Under the pieces are notes generated by a model. It saw only the letters and a program-made list of their open reading frames with translations. It ran no database searches and was not told the origin of the DNA. Below are positions 10,055 through 21,900 of a stretch of DNA of 64,000 nucleotides, piece after piece; the first letter of the stretch is position 1, and each line of letters opens with the position of its first letter. Source of the stretch: Tamarix chinensis (taxonomy: Eukaryota > Streptophyta > Magnoliopsida > Caryophyllales > Tamaricaceae); NCBI GenBank assembly GCA_030549775.1, contig CM060177.1, positions 31,090,014 to 31,154,013 of the forward strand, written 5' to 3'. Position numbers and translations under genes: made by a program.

Positions 10055-13000
10055 GGGCTAAAGGAGGGGATAAGGTTAGAGGGGAGATAGGAGAATATGG
10101 TAAGTAGGTGAGGGCACCGGTCGGCGATGGCAGGCTAACGCAAATCAATCATGGCAGACTGTGACTGACAAAGGAAGAAGAAAATCGTGTGAGAAGAGGG
10201 GAGAAGTGGTTGGGTTGAAGTGGCCAGCAAATCAGTGAGGAAGAGAGGGGAGAAATGGCGGGTCAATCGGGCATGGCCAGCGGAGATATTTTCAGGGCAG
10301 TTAGGGGAGAGTTGTAGGTCGACAAGGGAGGAGGAAGAAGGAGGAGAGGGTGTGGACCGGCAGTCCAAGAAAAAGAAAGAAAAGAAGAGAACCGGCCGAG
10401 CGTCGGGGGGAAGAAGAAAAATGAAATGCAGCATTCTAGGCTACCGAAGGAGAAAAGAAAAAGAAGGGGTTTGGGTCACTAGGGTGGCCTAGGTCGGGGA
10501 GGGAAGAAAAAAGAAAAGAAGAAAAAGGAAAAAGGAAAGAAAAGAAAGAAAGAAAAGGAATAAGGAATAAGGGAAAAAGAAAAATAGGTGGGTTAGGATA
10601 TATAGAATATTTTGGTATTTTGGGATATTTAAAAATAATAATATTTTAAATAAAATAATATTTAATTTCCTTTTTAGGTTAATTTAAGATTTTTAAAAGA
10701 TTTTTCCTAAATTCCATTTTAATTAGCAAAACACCCTAATTTTTCCTAATTAAAATATTTATTATTTTCTTCTTTATTTTTCCTAAATAATTCCCTTTTA
10801 TTTTAATAAAAATAATTTATTTAATTAATTTTCCTGATAAATCCTTATTTGGCCAAAATTTTTAAAATTAGGGTTTTGGAGCATTTCAGCTGGTAAATAG
10901 GAAACAAAGGGAGAAGAAGTGGAGATGTGACAGTGGTGTGAGATAAAAAAGGTGAAGGAATATTAAGTGTGTGGCTGGGCTTAGTTAGGGGTTCTAGTTT
11001 GCCTAACCAAAATAAACTAGATATGGTTGGCCAAGGAAGAGGGTTGAACAGACAATAAGTAAATAAAAAAGGGAGGGAAGGAAAAAGAAAAAAAAAAGGA
11101 TAAGGATAAGGAAAGAAGGAATGAAAAAAGAAAAGAGAAAAGGAAAAGGGAAGGAGAAGGAAAATAATTGGTGTTAAGGTTTAGGATCAGAATTAAAATT
11201 AGGATTAAAGGATTAGGAAGAAGGTTAAAATATTAATCACCAAGAATTAACGTTGTATTACAAATTTGGGGTATTATTCTAGCAACCACACATAATACAT
11301 ATATGATAACCAAACCATACTTCACCATTTTTCCTTTAATTTTTATTATTCAATTTGACTAAAAGGTCGATAATCTAGGCTAAAATCAACAGTTAATACT
11401 AAAGTCACACTTAAACCCCATTAAGGCTATCTTATATCCAATTATCCAACACTTAGACATAATAAGTCATAAATTTCCAAAATACCCTTAAAGATTATTT
11501 ACTTCATTAATTTCCATTTTAATACCAATGGTTATTAGAATCAAACAAAATTTGTGACATAGCTAAATATTATTAAAATAAACATTTTAACATTAAATAC
11601 ACATTTAAGTCCATTTAGCACATAAAACCCTTATAATGTATATCTAGTATCCCATATTCCACATTTTTTTTATTCTTAACATATCATAACACATATTGGG
11701 CATACATGCTAGAAAAGACAAGTATAGCCCTAGAGCATGCAATTCATGCATAAATAGGTTTTAACTTGCTCAAAACCTACCATGTTATCCATCAAAACTC
11801 ATGTAAAGCATGTGAATGATCTAATGGTAAGATTAAAAATATAAGAAGGTGATTTGACAATGACCAACAAGTCGTAAGGCAAACCTCTCACACAATTGAC
11901 AATACAAGCATAATTATCTTATAATATTCAAGCCTATTCTAGCATACTATCACACATACAATAAAATACATAAATTAAGCATGCTCTTGCATAAAATTAC
12001 TTCGTCTCATATTTAAGGAAAAAGTATGATAATACATGGCACATGCATATATTTCATAAACTCACAAAAGGCATAAAATCACACTTAAGCATAACAATTT
12101 TTTAAATAAATAATTAATTAATTAATATACTACTACATGGTTTTCACATACTTGGTAGGAGCATATTATAATACCCTAAAATTTTATAACATTTATTTTT
12201 AGATATTTAGACTTTTATTTAAAACTTAATCCTAAAACATTAGTTTAATTATTTTATTAAATCCTTAATATGTAACACAAACAAATTATTAAATAAATTA
12301 TCCTAATTATTTTTATCATTGTCCTTTTTCCTTAACAATCACCCTTAAGTGCTGATTTCTAACCTAATCAAACTAAATCTAAAATAAAATAATTCTAGTC
12401 TAGCCTACCTCTTGCTATCACTCTAACTCAGGCAACCCCTCTGCCATCCCTTTTTTTTTTTTGCAACGAAACGTCTAACCTTTCACGCAAAACCCCTGTA
12501 ACTCCCACTCCCACTTTCATCCCAGCCATCCCTAACCAAATACGTACGCCTTCAAATTCCCCCTCTTGCTTTCTTTCCATCACGTCAACAATGCCTGACT
12601 TGTTTCTCCTCTGCCATGCTTGATAAGTTTATTTTCATTCTTATCCTTCCTTCTCTTGCAGCATGTCTCATCCTGTCCAGTCTGCCAAGCCCTCTTCTTT
12701 TTCCTTCTTTCTTTCCCTGTTCAATTGCCTCACCCAACCTTATCCTTCGTTATGTTTTTCCTTTCTTTCCGGATCCTTTTTTGCTCTTTTCCCTACTCCT
12801 TTCACTCCACCGCCCCAACAAGCCACCAAGCTTCTTCATCGAAACCCAATCTCCCCATCATCCTCAGTTTTATGCCTCAACAACCCATTCGAACCATCAC
12901 CATCACCCATCCCCTGCTATTACGGTTTTCATTTGTTGCACAACCAGCCTCCCGGCCATGCCCCTCCAATATTGAGAAACCACCACCGTCATCACCATCA

Positions 13001-13496
13001 ACCGTCACAGCCATCAACCGCCAGCACCATTCTCGCACGTCGCCACCATTCCCAACATCCATCACGTTCACGGCCATAGCCCCATCTCCATCTCTTGTGC
13101 GTGCAGCTCCCCGCCATCCAGCGTTGTAACCCCACACTGACTCACCCTTCTCTGCGTCGCCTCCTATGCTGCCCTTGCCCATGTTGTGTCAAGGTTTCCG
13201 CTTTGCTCCCTCGACATCACCGTTTGCCCAAATCTACCATTCTAGCCTCTCCATTTTCACCACTGCCCATCATCATCATCCCCTGCCAAGCTCACCCATC
13301 TCCCTCCTCTCTGGTCTCTACCATCGCATCGTCCGCCCATGCCCTCTGACATTGAGCAACCACCAACTGCCCGATCCAACTCTACCATCCTCACCCCAAC
13401 CCTATGTTGTGTCGCCCCTTCACTACCCTTACCCAACTGCATCGCCCCCTACGTTTTTCCCCCTTTATTGTGTGGCCAACTCACGCAGCCTGACCC

Positions 13497-13686
13497 TTGC
13501 TGCATGAGTGGCTCACGTTGGCTCCTTCTGGCTGCATAAGCCCGTGCACAATTTAGTTGGCTGGAATTTTTGTTAAGTGTTGTGTTTGGTATTGCTGCAT
13601 GAGTGGCTCACGTTGGCTCCTTCTGGCTGCATAAGCCCGTGCACAATTTAGTTGGCTGGAATTTTTGTTAAGTGTTGTGTTTGGTA
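13497..13686 (+). repeat. Perfect 95-bp tandem duplication
   Basis: Two adjacent 95-bp copies (13497-13591 and 13592-13686) appear identical base for base. They start with TTGCTGCATGAGTGG and lie at the end of the GC-rich segment of copy G. Confidence 0.95.
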
Positions 13687-14965
13687 TGGCTAATGTGTTG
13701 TTGGTTTTAATTGTTTTATTATTATTTTTAGTTAAAGAAGGATTATTAGTGGAGCCTAATAACTAATATTAAGATGCTTATATTTTTTCTTTTTTGTTGA
13801 AAATTAGGTAACCCGTATCCGTTGGATCGTTACCAAAATGGTAAATGTCATATGATAGGATATTAGAGTTTTAATGTATAAATTGTATTAAGTATGTTTG
13901 GTTATACTTTATTAATTTTCCTAATAATATTAACATGAAAATTTGTATAATAATATATGCTCACTTATATAAAATATTATAAGTACGGAAGCATATTAGA
14001 ATAGGTTTAATGTCGTAGATATATTATGTATAAGGTGTACGTATGATACAATAAGTTTAGTATATTTAGGCATATTTTTGGCATGATTACTATCATTGTA
14101 TGCCTTAGGGGAAAGTTGGTATTTTAATGTGTGCCATGATATTTTATTCTAAGAAGTATGTCTAATATATACTATTTATTATTGAGTGCGGAAGTATGGG
14201 ATTTTTTTTATGAATTAGATATGCATGTTAGGGTTTTATGTGCTAAATAATGTACAATTGTATAATAATCTTTTGTCATATATGCTAATTTACCTACATG
14301 CTAAAAAATTAAATTATTATATTTTAGCCTTTTATGATAAATTATTAAATAAAATAAAATTAGTATTTAAAATGAATAATACTAGAGTAATTATAGCCTC
14401 ATGGGTATTTTGGTCATTTTTGACCTAATGCTCTTAATGTGAATAATTGAACCTAAGTTAATCTTAGTGTTTACTTTCATTTTGGTTGTCTTGAATAATT
14501 AAAAATGGGTAAAAAAAATTAAGGAAATTAGATATGTTGTGTATTATGTGATATCGTGATTGCCTTAAAAATATCAATATATATTTAAAGTAAAAGACCT
14601 CAAGATCAAAAATAGTGGCTCTTTAGGGGTAATTATCCTAAAGATGTGGTTTAACCCACAATTTGGTTTGAATTTTGTTGGTGTGCCTTAGTGCCCCAGC
14701 AAGACCCTATATATTACTCTATTTTGCTCGACAAACTTCTTAGAGGGTATATATACTTATATACTAGGTATCCTTGTTAGTAGGGTATTGTACTTCCTTT
14801 ATCAGTGCAACTAGGGTACCTTAGTGTCCTTGAGTTGATAACCTATAGGATATTATGGTGCCTTTGTGTGCCGATATGACTAGAGTACTTTAATATCTCT
14901 AGGTTGACATGATCTCCTATTGATTACATAAAAATTGAAGTAATTATTTTTTTTTGTGATGATTT

Positions 14966-15275
14966 TATATTGGTGGTAAGTAGTTACCTTTGCACTCTAC
15001 CTATGATTTGGTAGTTGCCTTTGCACCCTACCTATGATTTAGTAGTTGCCTTTGTACCCTACTTGTGGTTAGTAATTGCCTTTGTTCCCTACGTATGGTT
15101 AGTCGCTACCTTGATGCCTCCTTGTGGTTGGTAGTTGCCTTCATGCTTACCCACGGTTAGTAGTTGCCTTTATGTCCTACCTATGGTTTCATTAGTTTCC
15201 TTCATGCTTACATGTGGTCTATAGTTTTGTTTATGCTCTACCTGTGGTTGATAGTTATCTTCATGCACTCCCTAT
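14966..15275 (+). repeat. Minisatellite, about 30-bp units
   Basis: About nine imperfect units built on GGTAGTTGCCTTTGCACCC. A related array in the opposite orientation lies at 55620-55755 in copy H, at the matching place in that element. Confidence 0.85.
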
Positions 15276-16275
15276 GGTGTTTTGAAATTCATTGGTATGG
15301 ATGTTGATTTTATGAGATATAATGTGAATGTTATAGAAATTAGGTTAAGAATGGTTCTATGTATTTTCTTCAAAAAGCATCCTTCGTATGCTTGGTTGTT
15401 AAGTTCCATTCTATGATTTAAGTGAATTGGTATGAGAAGCATGCAGCCTTGGTGATACTTGTTATCTGACATGGCTATCGTATTTGTTTATTACATCTAT
15501 GTATCAGTATTTCATATCATATTCTCTTATGATACCTTATATGTGTTCCATGTGACCTTTTCATGTTTAGTCTTGTATAATGAGTTACTCAATACCATTG
15601 TATTGATAGGTTTTAGTTCATGGTCTCCTACCTAGTCAATGGATAATTGTGACTTTTCAAATTTGCTTATTAGTTTAGTTTGAAGGCTAGTATTTTTGGA
15701 TTTGAAAATTAGGATTATTTGGTGTCCTATTTGGTATATTTTGATCCGGATATTCTTGAACTCTTATGTCCCTTTTGTAATTTTTTTTTACTTCTGTAAC
15801 CATTGTCCAATCTTATATTATTGGAATGCTAGTAGCTTATAATGTAATATCTATTATATTTCTTATAATTGTGTTATTAATTTTAGAGAAGTAACGTTTT
15901 AACATCAACAATTGATATAATAATGGTAGAGAAAAATAGGCTTATACTAAGTATGGCAGTAACATCTTACTTTTTAAATGTTTTAACTTCTACAATTAAA
16001 TCTTTGAAAAATAATTTTAAAGTGCTAAAATGGAAAATAAAATAGCACGAGCCTCAAAAATCCCTGGCTACAAACCTATTCTTCCTTCTATTCGTTTGAA
16101 CACAAAGCCCAACAAGTAGAAACTAAACATATAAGCTAACAAGAGGAATAACAACAAATCAAATCAGGGAAAAAGAATTCATGCTTAATTATAGGGTGGT
16201 CCACCAAAGAGAGGAAGAGGAGAGTGTAAGTACTCTTCAACTTTTTCCTAAGTCTATTATCATTATACTTAATAA

Positions 16276-16278
<3 letters not shown>

Positions 16279-16347
<69 letters not shown>
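16279..16347. repeat. (AT)n microsatellite
   Basis: About 34 uninterrupted AT units. Confidence 0.97.
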
Positions 16348-16349
<2 letters not shown>

Positions 16350-17024
16350 AGTTGGATGAAGGATTAAGAGAAGACAAACAAATAAAATAATAAAGGAGAA
16401 TGTAACACCCCCTAAATTCATTCATGAAAAAATTTATTTAAAGGGATAATACAGAAGTTAAAATAAAAAATGAGAAATGTTATTGCCACACCTAAAATAA
16501 GATAAATGACCACCATTCATCTCATACTAGATGCAAGGTTAAAACCTACCCAACTAAAATTCAAAAAACATCTATGCCACAAATATAAGCCCCCACAAGG
16601 AGATATCTAGTGGAATATGGCAAGTGAACTGTAATATCCCAAAACTTACTATTGAAAAATTTTATTTTATAGTGGAAGCATATAATTAAAATAACCAAGT
16701 GTTACCGCCATAATTGACATAAGTCTAGCTTAGCATCCCATCCTTATGTCAATCACTAGGTAAAATAATTTAAAATGCTTAGGAGGATAAAAAGAAAACT
16801 AGAAAAGTTTCATAAATGTAAATACGAGTTTGGAGATTAATCTTCTAATACAATATCCAAAATATAGACAAAAGGGATACCATAGATCTAAGAGTCTAAA
16901 AGTGTATCCCAGTAAAACCATCATCTAAATAACATGATTCTACGCTCAAAATCCCTAATGCATAAAGTCACTCTGCCCCATATAAAGCATCAAAAGCTAC
17001 AAAATTGTCAACTGGGTCCTCATT

Positions 17025-17348
17025 TGTAATACCCCATTTGAGCGGAGTGTTATAAGGATTGATCTGACTACTTACATCAACATGGTATACCATCCTTTTG
17101 GTGATTACATCCTAAGAATTCTACAGTTGAGCATGCTGGTCGTGGAGCAATTTTAGGAGGATCAGTGGAGCAATTTTAGGATGGGTGATCCTCCTAGGAA
17201 GTTTTAAAATTTTCTAAAAATTTCTCGGGAAGCGCGTGAGTGAGGACAAAGCACATTGAAAGGACCCATGTTGATTTGTGGGGCCAGCCGATCAATCCGA
17301 AAGTGCTCCAAGGTAGCTCTCACATTGTTATCGACTCGGGGTGTTACA
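17025..17348 (+). repeat. Cassandra LTR1
   Basis: 324 bp, 20 bp longer than the other two LTRs because GTGGAGCAATTTTAGGA and flanking bases are tandemly duplicated near 17130-17180, inside the 5S-like part. Confidence 0.88.
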
Positions 17349-17350
17349 GA

Positions 17351-17362
17351 TGGTATCAGAGC
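17351..17362 (+). other. Primer binding site (initiator tRNA-Met) of Cassandra
   Basis: TGGTATCAGAGC two bases after LTR1, the standard plant initiator-tRNA-Met complementary sequence. Confidence 0.9.
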
Positions 17363-17495
17363 GAAACCGCAACAGTGAGCTGAACTTGGATGAGCCAGTC
17401 AATCACCTAGCAAGATGATTCTTGGAATAAACCATATTAAGACAACTAATGGTTGAGGCTCAATGAGCACATTGCGTTCTTTGAGTGGGGGTGAA

Positions 17496-17799
17496 TGTAA
17501 TACCCCAATTTAAGCGGAGTGATATAAGGATTGATCTGGCTACTTATATCAATATGGTATATCATCTTTTTGGTAATTCCATCCTAAGAATTCCACAGTT
17601 AAGCGTACTGGCCGTGGAGCAATTTTAGGATGGGTGACCCTCCTGGGAAGTTTTACAATTTTTTGACAATTTCTTGGGAAGCGCATGAGTGAGGACAAAG
17701 TCCATTGAAAGGACTTGTATTGATCTATGGGGCCATTCGATCAATCCAAAAGTACTCCAAGGTATCCCCCGCATTGTCGTATTGACTCGGGGTATTACA
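17496..17799 (+). repeat. Cassandra LTR2 (central)
   Basis: 304 bp, TGTAATACCCC to GGGGTATTACA. It is followed by a primer-binding-site copy with one change (TGATATCAGAGC, 17802-17813). Confidence 0.9.
17527..17650 (+). promoter_or_regulatory. 5S-rRNA-like internal Pol III promoter region in Cassandra LTR2
   Basis: The stretch ends with ATTCCACAGTTAAGCG (box A-like, from about 17590) and GGATGGGTGACC (17628-17639, box C-like), then CTCCTGGGAAG. These match the plant 5S gene segments GAACTCCGAAGTTAAGCG and GGATGGGTGACC in order and spacing. Equivalent regions lie at about 17055-17201 (LTR1) and 17978-18101 (LTR3). In LTR3 the box reads TAATGGGTGACC. Known Cassandra LTRs carry such 5S-derived promoters; activity here is inferred. 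Confidence 0.82.
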
Positions 17800-17946
17800 A
17801 ATGATATCAGAGCGAAATCGCGACCGTGAGTTGAACTTGGATGAGCCAGGCAGCCACCTGGTGAGACGATTCTTGAGATAAATTGTATTGAGACAGCTAA
17901 TTGTTGAGGCGCAACGAGGACGTTGCGTTCTTTGAATGGGGATGAA

Positions 17947-18250
17947 TGTAATACCCCAATTTGAGTGGAGTGTTATAAGGATTGATCTGGCTACTTATAA
18001 TAACATGGTATACCATCATTTTGGTGATTCCAACTTTAGAATTCCACATTTAAGCGTGCTAGCCGTGGAGCAATTTTATAATGGGTGACCCTCCTGGGAA
18101 GTTTCAGAATTTTCTATAAATTTCTCGGGAAGCACGTGAGTGAGGAAAAAGCACATTGAAAGGACTTATATTGATCTGTGGGGCCATCTGATCAATCCGA
18201 AAGTGCTTTAAGGTAGCCCCCGTATTTTCGTATCAACTTGGGGTGTTACA
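17947..18250 (+). repeat. Cassandra LTR3
   Basis: 304 bp, TGTAATACCCC to GGGGTGTTACA, ending at the right target-site flank. Confidence 0.9.
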
Positions 18251-18499
18251 TCATCAACCCGCACATAAACATCTAAGTCATCTACTCGTGTGAATGAGCA
18301 GCACCCATAAAAAGAATAATCAGTATGCTACATATTGAAAAAGGTGAGCATGAAGCCAAAACAAGGAAAACACATAATTACATGCGTTCATAGCAGAAAG
18401 TAGTATACATGTTAGGTACAAAAATCAATACAAGGTAAATACTAGTTCGGATTTGTATTATTAGAATATAACATGATCCATTCTTTTATTTACGTTGAG

Positions 18500-18930
18500 T
18501 TTAGGGACTTTACTATTCTTAAACTAGTGGAACAGTTGAAAGCACCTCTCAAGGAAAACACACTTGAGCCACTATTATCGTCCAATAAAATGAACCCAAC
18601 ACCTTTTTAGAAAAAATGTGCCTAAGCAACTATTCTTAAACCGATAGAACGGACTGAAGCACCTCTTAGGGACAACACACCTGAGTCACTATTATCGTCT
18701 GGTGGAACGGACCCAACACCTAATCTTAACTCACGTAATCTTCCACTCTAATATCTTATCCTTTATTTCTTATCTCAAATTATATTCTTATTCATGTTAA
18801 GTATAGGGATTCTCTATTCTTAATCCGATGGAATAGACTAAAGCATCTCTGAGGGACAACACACTTGAGCTACTATTATCGTCTAGTGGAACAGACCCAA
18901 CATCTCGACCCCACTCACATGATATTTCAC
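18500..18930 (-). repeat. Hairpin-type units, copy A
   Basis: Degenerate units of the type CCACTATTATCGTCNNGTGGAAC recur at about 50-110 bp spacing, alternating with CTATTCTTAA units. They correspond to the arrays in O1, I1, C and L but have drifted. Confidence 0.65.
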
Positions 18931-21900
18931 TTTAAATGGTTAGTATCTTATTCATGATTAGTTTGATAAGTGTAAAACATAATTAAGGCAAACAAGGCAT
19001 CATTAGATAACAAGATCGTTCCTAAAGATTAAGATGATTAATTTTTTTCCAAAAACCCTAAATTCCCACTTTAGGCATAACTCCTCCTATATTGATCATT
19101 TACCCAGAAAATTTAGTATATCTTCCCCAAATATTATTATTTTTATTAACATACCTAAAATTTAAGGCCTAACTCTCACGTCTTACACCTACAATAATAA
19201 CTTTATCTAAAAAGTTACTATTCTCAAAACTTCGAAAACCCTAATTTCACAGGTAAGATATAACTCTTACCATAATTCTCATATAATTACCAAATTCAAT
19301 ATATATTCCCAAAATACTAACATTAACAACATATCCAAAATTCATGATCTAACTCTAACGTTTTACACATGTGATAATAACATTACCATTTTAAGGTTAT
19401 TATTCCCAATTTAGGTCATTTTCTCATTTTGAGGAACTTACAACATTCATAACCACTCCAATCACTCCACATGACCTTGTTAGCATATTTCCATCCCCCT
19501 AATATGTCAAAAATACTAAAATTCCCATATTAACCCATATTGACCAAAATCTTATATCTTCAATATCATTGTTTTCAAATCCTCCATTTACCATCATTTA
19601 TCTTAAATATATTTACTTCCCACTTATCATATTTTATTATGTCCATACTACTCTTCCACAAGTTTACTCTTCCACAAAAATACAACCTAGTTTAGGAACG
19701 TCATATCAGCACATCTTTCATTATTTATACTATCTTTCTATCATACAATCCATATTATCATAACATATCATTAACCACATGCATTTAACAGTATTATAAT
19801 AGTAATATCATGATAATACACATGTTTATTCAAGCATTTAACCCAAAACCATAAACATTAACTAGTATCCTTACAAAAAAACCTCAAATTTCTAAGTACA
19901 CTTATACTATCTTGCCACTTCTAAAACCTCCAAAATATCACCTAAGAATAATTAAAAAAACATAATTAGAATTAAATGATATAATTAATAAGGGGTTAAG
20001 GTAATGGGAGGGTGAAAGAATGGGGAAAAACCAAAATGAGGATCGAAGCAAGTGTTAGTAAAACTTATGCAGCAAAAGGGTGATTCGGTGGTGGATGCCA
20101 AAAGGTGGGGATGGGCTTAAGTGATGCTTGTGTAAAGGGGGATGTGGGCTTTGGTAGAAATGGCTAGAAAGGAAGTGTGAGCTTCGGTAGAAATGGCCAA
20201 AGGGTAGGGGTGTTGTAGTGATTTTTGCGAAAGATGGAGGGTGGGTTTTGATGGGTTTGACTAAAGGTGGGGTGGGTTTTGGTGAGTTATATTGGTGTTT
20301 GGGGGAAGGTTGCAGGGAGATTGGCCAGTGGAAGGGGTGAGGGAATGGCAAAGTTTTCCTGTGGATGTGTTGGTACCTCGGTTGGGCTTGCCGATGGTGG
20401 GTGTTTGGGGTTGTTTTTGTAACGACAAGGAGGGGAAAGAAGGAGGGAGGAAGGTTGTGTTGGGGTGCAAGGTTTTTTACAGAAATAGAGGGAGAAGGAG
20501 GGTGGTTCAGTTCATCAAATGGGGTATATATATATATACAAACATGCACGCATAAGGGGGAGGATGATATTTGTCAACACAACCCATCACATAGAAAAAG
20601 AGGGAGTTGATGGGTGATGGTGAGGGTAGTGTGTGCAGGACATGGAAGGGGAGAATAGCAAGGGATATTATGCATGCAAGGGGAAAGAATAAGTGAAAAA
20701 GAAAAACCAACTAGGAGGGAAAAGTAAGGAAAGAGAAGAAAAATAAAAAGGAGAAAAAAGAGAAAAAGTGTGGGTTTAGATTTAGGTTTAGTTTAAGATA
20801 ATTTAGGTTATGGTATCATGATAATTAAATTAAATAAGTATTTGCAATTAGGTTTAGGTTAGGAAATATATTAATAACTTAGAACATAAATTTGGGTTAG
20901 GCTAAAATTTAGGCTTAGAGAGTTAAGGTAAGATAGAAATATTAATTTCCTGATATTAGAATTATATTACGATATTCATTACTAGAGATTAGGGTTAACT
21001 AAAATGTAACACCCCCAAATTTACTACTTAAAAATTTTGTTTTGCGAAAGCATTAATTACAAAAATAATGGGTGTTACCACCACACTCAATATAAGGCTG
21101 GCATCCTCTACCATCCTTATATTAAGTGCTAAGGCTAAAATATTACTTTACTTGAAAAACATTTACAATGTTAGAATAAAATAGAGATTACAAATTTATT
21201 TTGTTCTAATAAATATAAAAAGATCAGGAAAAACTGTTATAATATAACAAAAGGAGAAATAACAAGGGATAGAAGAGTCCAAGAAATATCCTGATCAAAT
21301 GATGCCGGAGCAAATACAGGATAGTCCTAACTCTCAACCCTCTATTGGAAGACATCAATATAAACCTTTAAAGTACTCCTGCAAGGTCATCACTACCCCA
21401 TTGAATAGATGGGGACTGATAAACGGAACCCGTCAGTACTATGGTACTAAGAAAACTATTATACTAACACCAACATGTAAGGCCACATAATGCACAAAAA
21501 GAACATAACTTAGGTATATCAGGGAAGCATGCGATCATAAAATGGACACAACTGATATATTCAAAAGAAACCCAAATACCAAGGTAGGACACTAAGGCAA
21601 CTACTAAACCTCATATCACAACATCTAGCGCGCAAGCAGCTACCAAAAACATTAAATCCAGAACAACCCATTAAAATCTTCACACAATGATTATTTTCAA
21701 TTTTAGTTACTCAAGGAGGGATACAATAATAACCTAGAGAAATAAAAGTACACTAGTCATACCGGTACATAAGGCAACACAGTATCCTCTAATCATCCAA
21801 CCTAGAGGCATAACAACACTCTAGTCATACTGGTGCGCAAGGCAACACAGTACCCTTCACACCTAAGTCACCTAATCCTTAAGTATTGATTCCTCTTATA

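Larger units (their letters stand above)
2120..10888 (-). mobile_element. Long LTR-type element (copy O1), probably solo LTR, interrupted by a nested copy
   Basis: Read on the minus strand, it starts TGAAATGCTCC (right end 10888) and ends near TGTAAAACCC on the plus strand (left end 2120). The flanking 5-mers are GCTAG (2115-2119) and GCTGG (10889-10893), a target-site duplication with one mismatch. Without the nested copy and its duplicated TGACT, the element is about 4.23 kb. Minus-strand order: AT-rich start, pyrimidine-rich tract, TATAAATA box, GC-rich segment, ATT-type microsatellites, then the array of CCACCGGCTATAATAGTGG-like units. No gag or pol similarity is visible in any frame. TG...CA ends with a 5-bp duplication point to integrase-mediated insertion; a solo LTR is the simplest reading. 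Confidence 0.8.
219..11278 (-). mobile_element. Host long LTR-type element (copy E), interrupted
   Basis: Bases 219-1130 follow the order seen near the minus-strand 3' end of other copies: a stretch related to 'actcatgtgaatgagtattaccc', then units of the CCACTATTAT...GGTG type, then AT-rich sequence. Bases 1130-2119 and 10889-11278 are the purine-rich and AT-rich part, closing with a worn GGGGTATTATT near 11278 where GGGGTATTACA is expected. The copy is split by X at its left and by the 2120-10888 element. The end is approximate because the terminal CA is lost. No coding capacity is seen. Confidence 0.5.
12167..16028 (+). mobile_element. Long LTR-type element (copy G)
   Basis: Starts as TATAATACCCTAAAATTT, where relatives have TGTAATACCC; the second base looks like a G-to-A change. 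It runs through an AT-rich start, a pyrimidine-rich GC-rich segment (12440-13540), AT-rich filler, and a short-unit minisatellite (14966-15275). It ends in the family's closing block, containing 'ataatggtag' and 'ttatactaagtatgg', at about 15900-16028. The right terminus is decayed and no duplication is seen. It belongs with the second sequence type of the family (copies B, F, H), which carries other minisatellites in place of most hairpin units. No coding domains. Confidence 0.6.
17025..18250 (+). mobile_element. Cassandra-type TRIM retrotransposon with three LTRs
   Basis: Structure is LTR - short internal - LTR - short internal - LTR. The LTRs are 17025-17348, 17496-17799 and 17947-18250, each starting TGTAATACCCC and ending GGGTRTTACA. 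After LTR1 comes TGGTATCAGAGC (17351-17362), the primer binding site matching initiator tRNA-Met. After LTR2 it is TGATATCAGAGC. Each internal part is only about 147 bp and ends in a purine-rich GAGTGGGGGTGAA or a close variant. The LTRs contain a 5S-rRNA-like stretch, the hallmark of Cassandra elements. Flanks TCATT (17020-17024) and TCATC (18251-18255) agree at four of five bases. Three LTRs in a row are expected from unequal recombination between elements. There is no coding capacity, as in the family. Confidence 0.9.

Noticed and set aside
2120..10888. A large DNA transposon with kilobase inverted repeats
   Set aside because: Two independent 5-bp duplications and an uninterrupted relative show two LTR-type copies, one inserted in the other.
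17055..18101. 5S rRNA genes
   Set aside because: The 5S-like stretches are diverged and lie inside LTRs with TG...CA ends, a PBS and short internal parts, so they are Cassandra promoters and not rRNA genes.
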